NCBI GenBank assembly: GCA_002408465.1
Contig: DHSM01000028.1
Coordinates: 1-12,300, forward strand
Source: Firmicutes bacterium UBA5286
GTDB lineage: Bacteria; Bacillota; Proteinivoracia; UBA4975
DNA: 12,300 nt
Direction of reading: 5' to 3'
Program-made: the position numbers and the translations under genes
Notes under the pieces: model-generated
Told to the model about the DNA's origin: nothing
Databases searched by the model: none
The model's input: only the letters and a program-made list of their open reading frames with translations
Part shown: piece after piece, positions 12,277 through 12,300 of the stretch
How positions within the stretch are numbered: the first letter of the stretch is position 1
Layout: each line of letters begins with the position of its first letter

Positions 12277-12300
12277 TTTATTTCCCCTCCCTTCACAAAA

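Overview
The window looks like chromosome of a Gram-positive Firmicute of the Clostridia type with roughly even GC content. The signs are strong AGGAGG-type ribosome binding sites, frequent GTG and TTG starts, intrinsic terminators after most genes, a T-box leader in front of proS, and a YxlEFG-like ABC operon. The exact genus cannot be read from the sequence. The content is mostly housekeeping and small envelope genes. I see no insertion sequence, prophage, CRISPR array, rRNA or tRNA.

Layout. Positions 1-260 hold the 3' end of a TPR-like gene, possibly frameshifted, with its terminator. An unfamiliar all-helical protein with its own promoter and terminator follows (418-873). Next comes a tight three-gene operon (943-2821): a small PLDc_N-type membrane protein, an ABC ATPase and an ABC-2 permease, in the same order as B. 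subtilis yxlE-yxlF-yxlG. On the minus strand lie a hypothetical protein (2876-3553), a MalY/PatB-type PLP enzyme (3752-4939) and a lipoprotein that joins three Gly-Trp-type B-repeats to a VanY-like D,D-carboxypeptidase (5210-6502). The gap at 4940-5209 contains a minus-strand promoter for the PLP enzyme and a possible short plus-strand RNA unit.

The plus strand resumes with a 53-residue membrane protein (6732-6893). A T-box leader then controls prolyl-tRNA synthetase (7222-8688), followed by a TM2-domain protein (8795-9010) and a patatin-like phospholipase (9151-10035). A convergent pair of terminators separates these from glutaminyl-tRNA synthetase on the minus strand (10110-11813). A DUF4870-type membrane protein closes the window (11959-12276, minus).

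The genes mostly form single-gene transcription units; only the ABC operon shows translational coupling. Two aminoacyl-tRNA synthetases, one regulated by uncharged tRNA, are the functional core. The rest concerns the envelope (ABC exporter, D,D-carboxypeptidase, four small membrane proteins), lipid hydrolysis and sulfur amino acid metabolism. No clearly novel system is evident. The best leads are the possible RNA at about 5054-5227, the divergent all-helical protein at 418-873, the unrecognised protein at 2876-3553, and two inverted repeats in front of the patatin gene.
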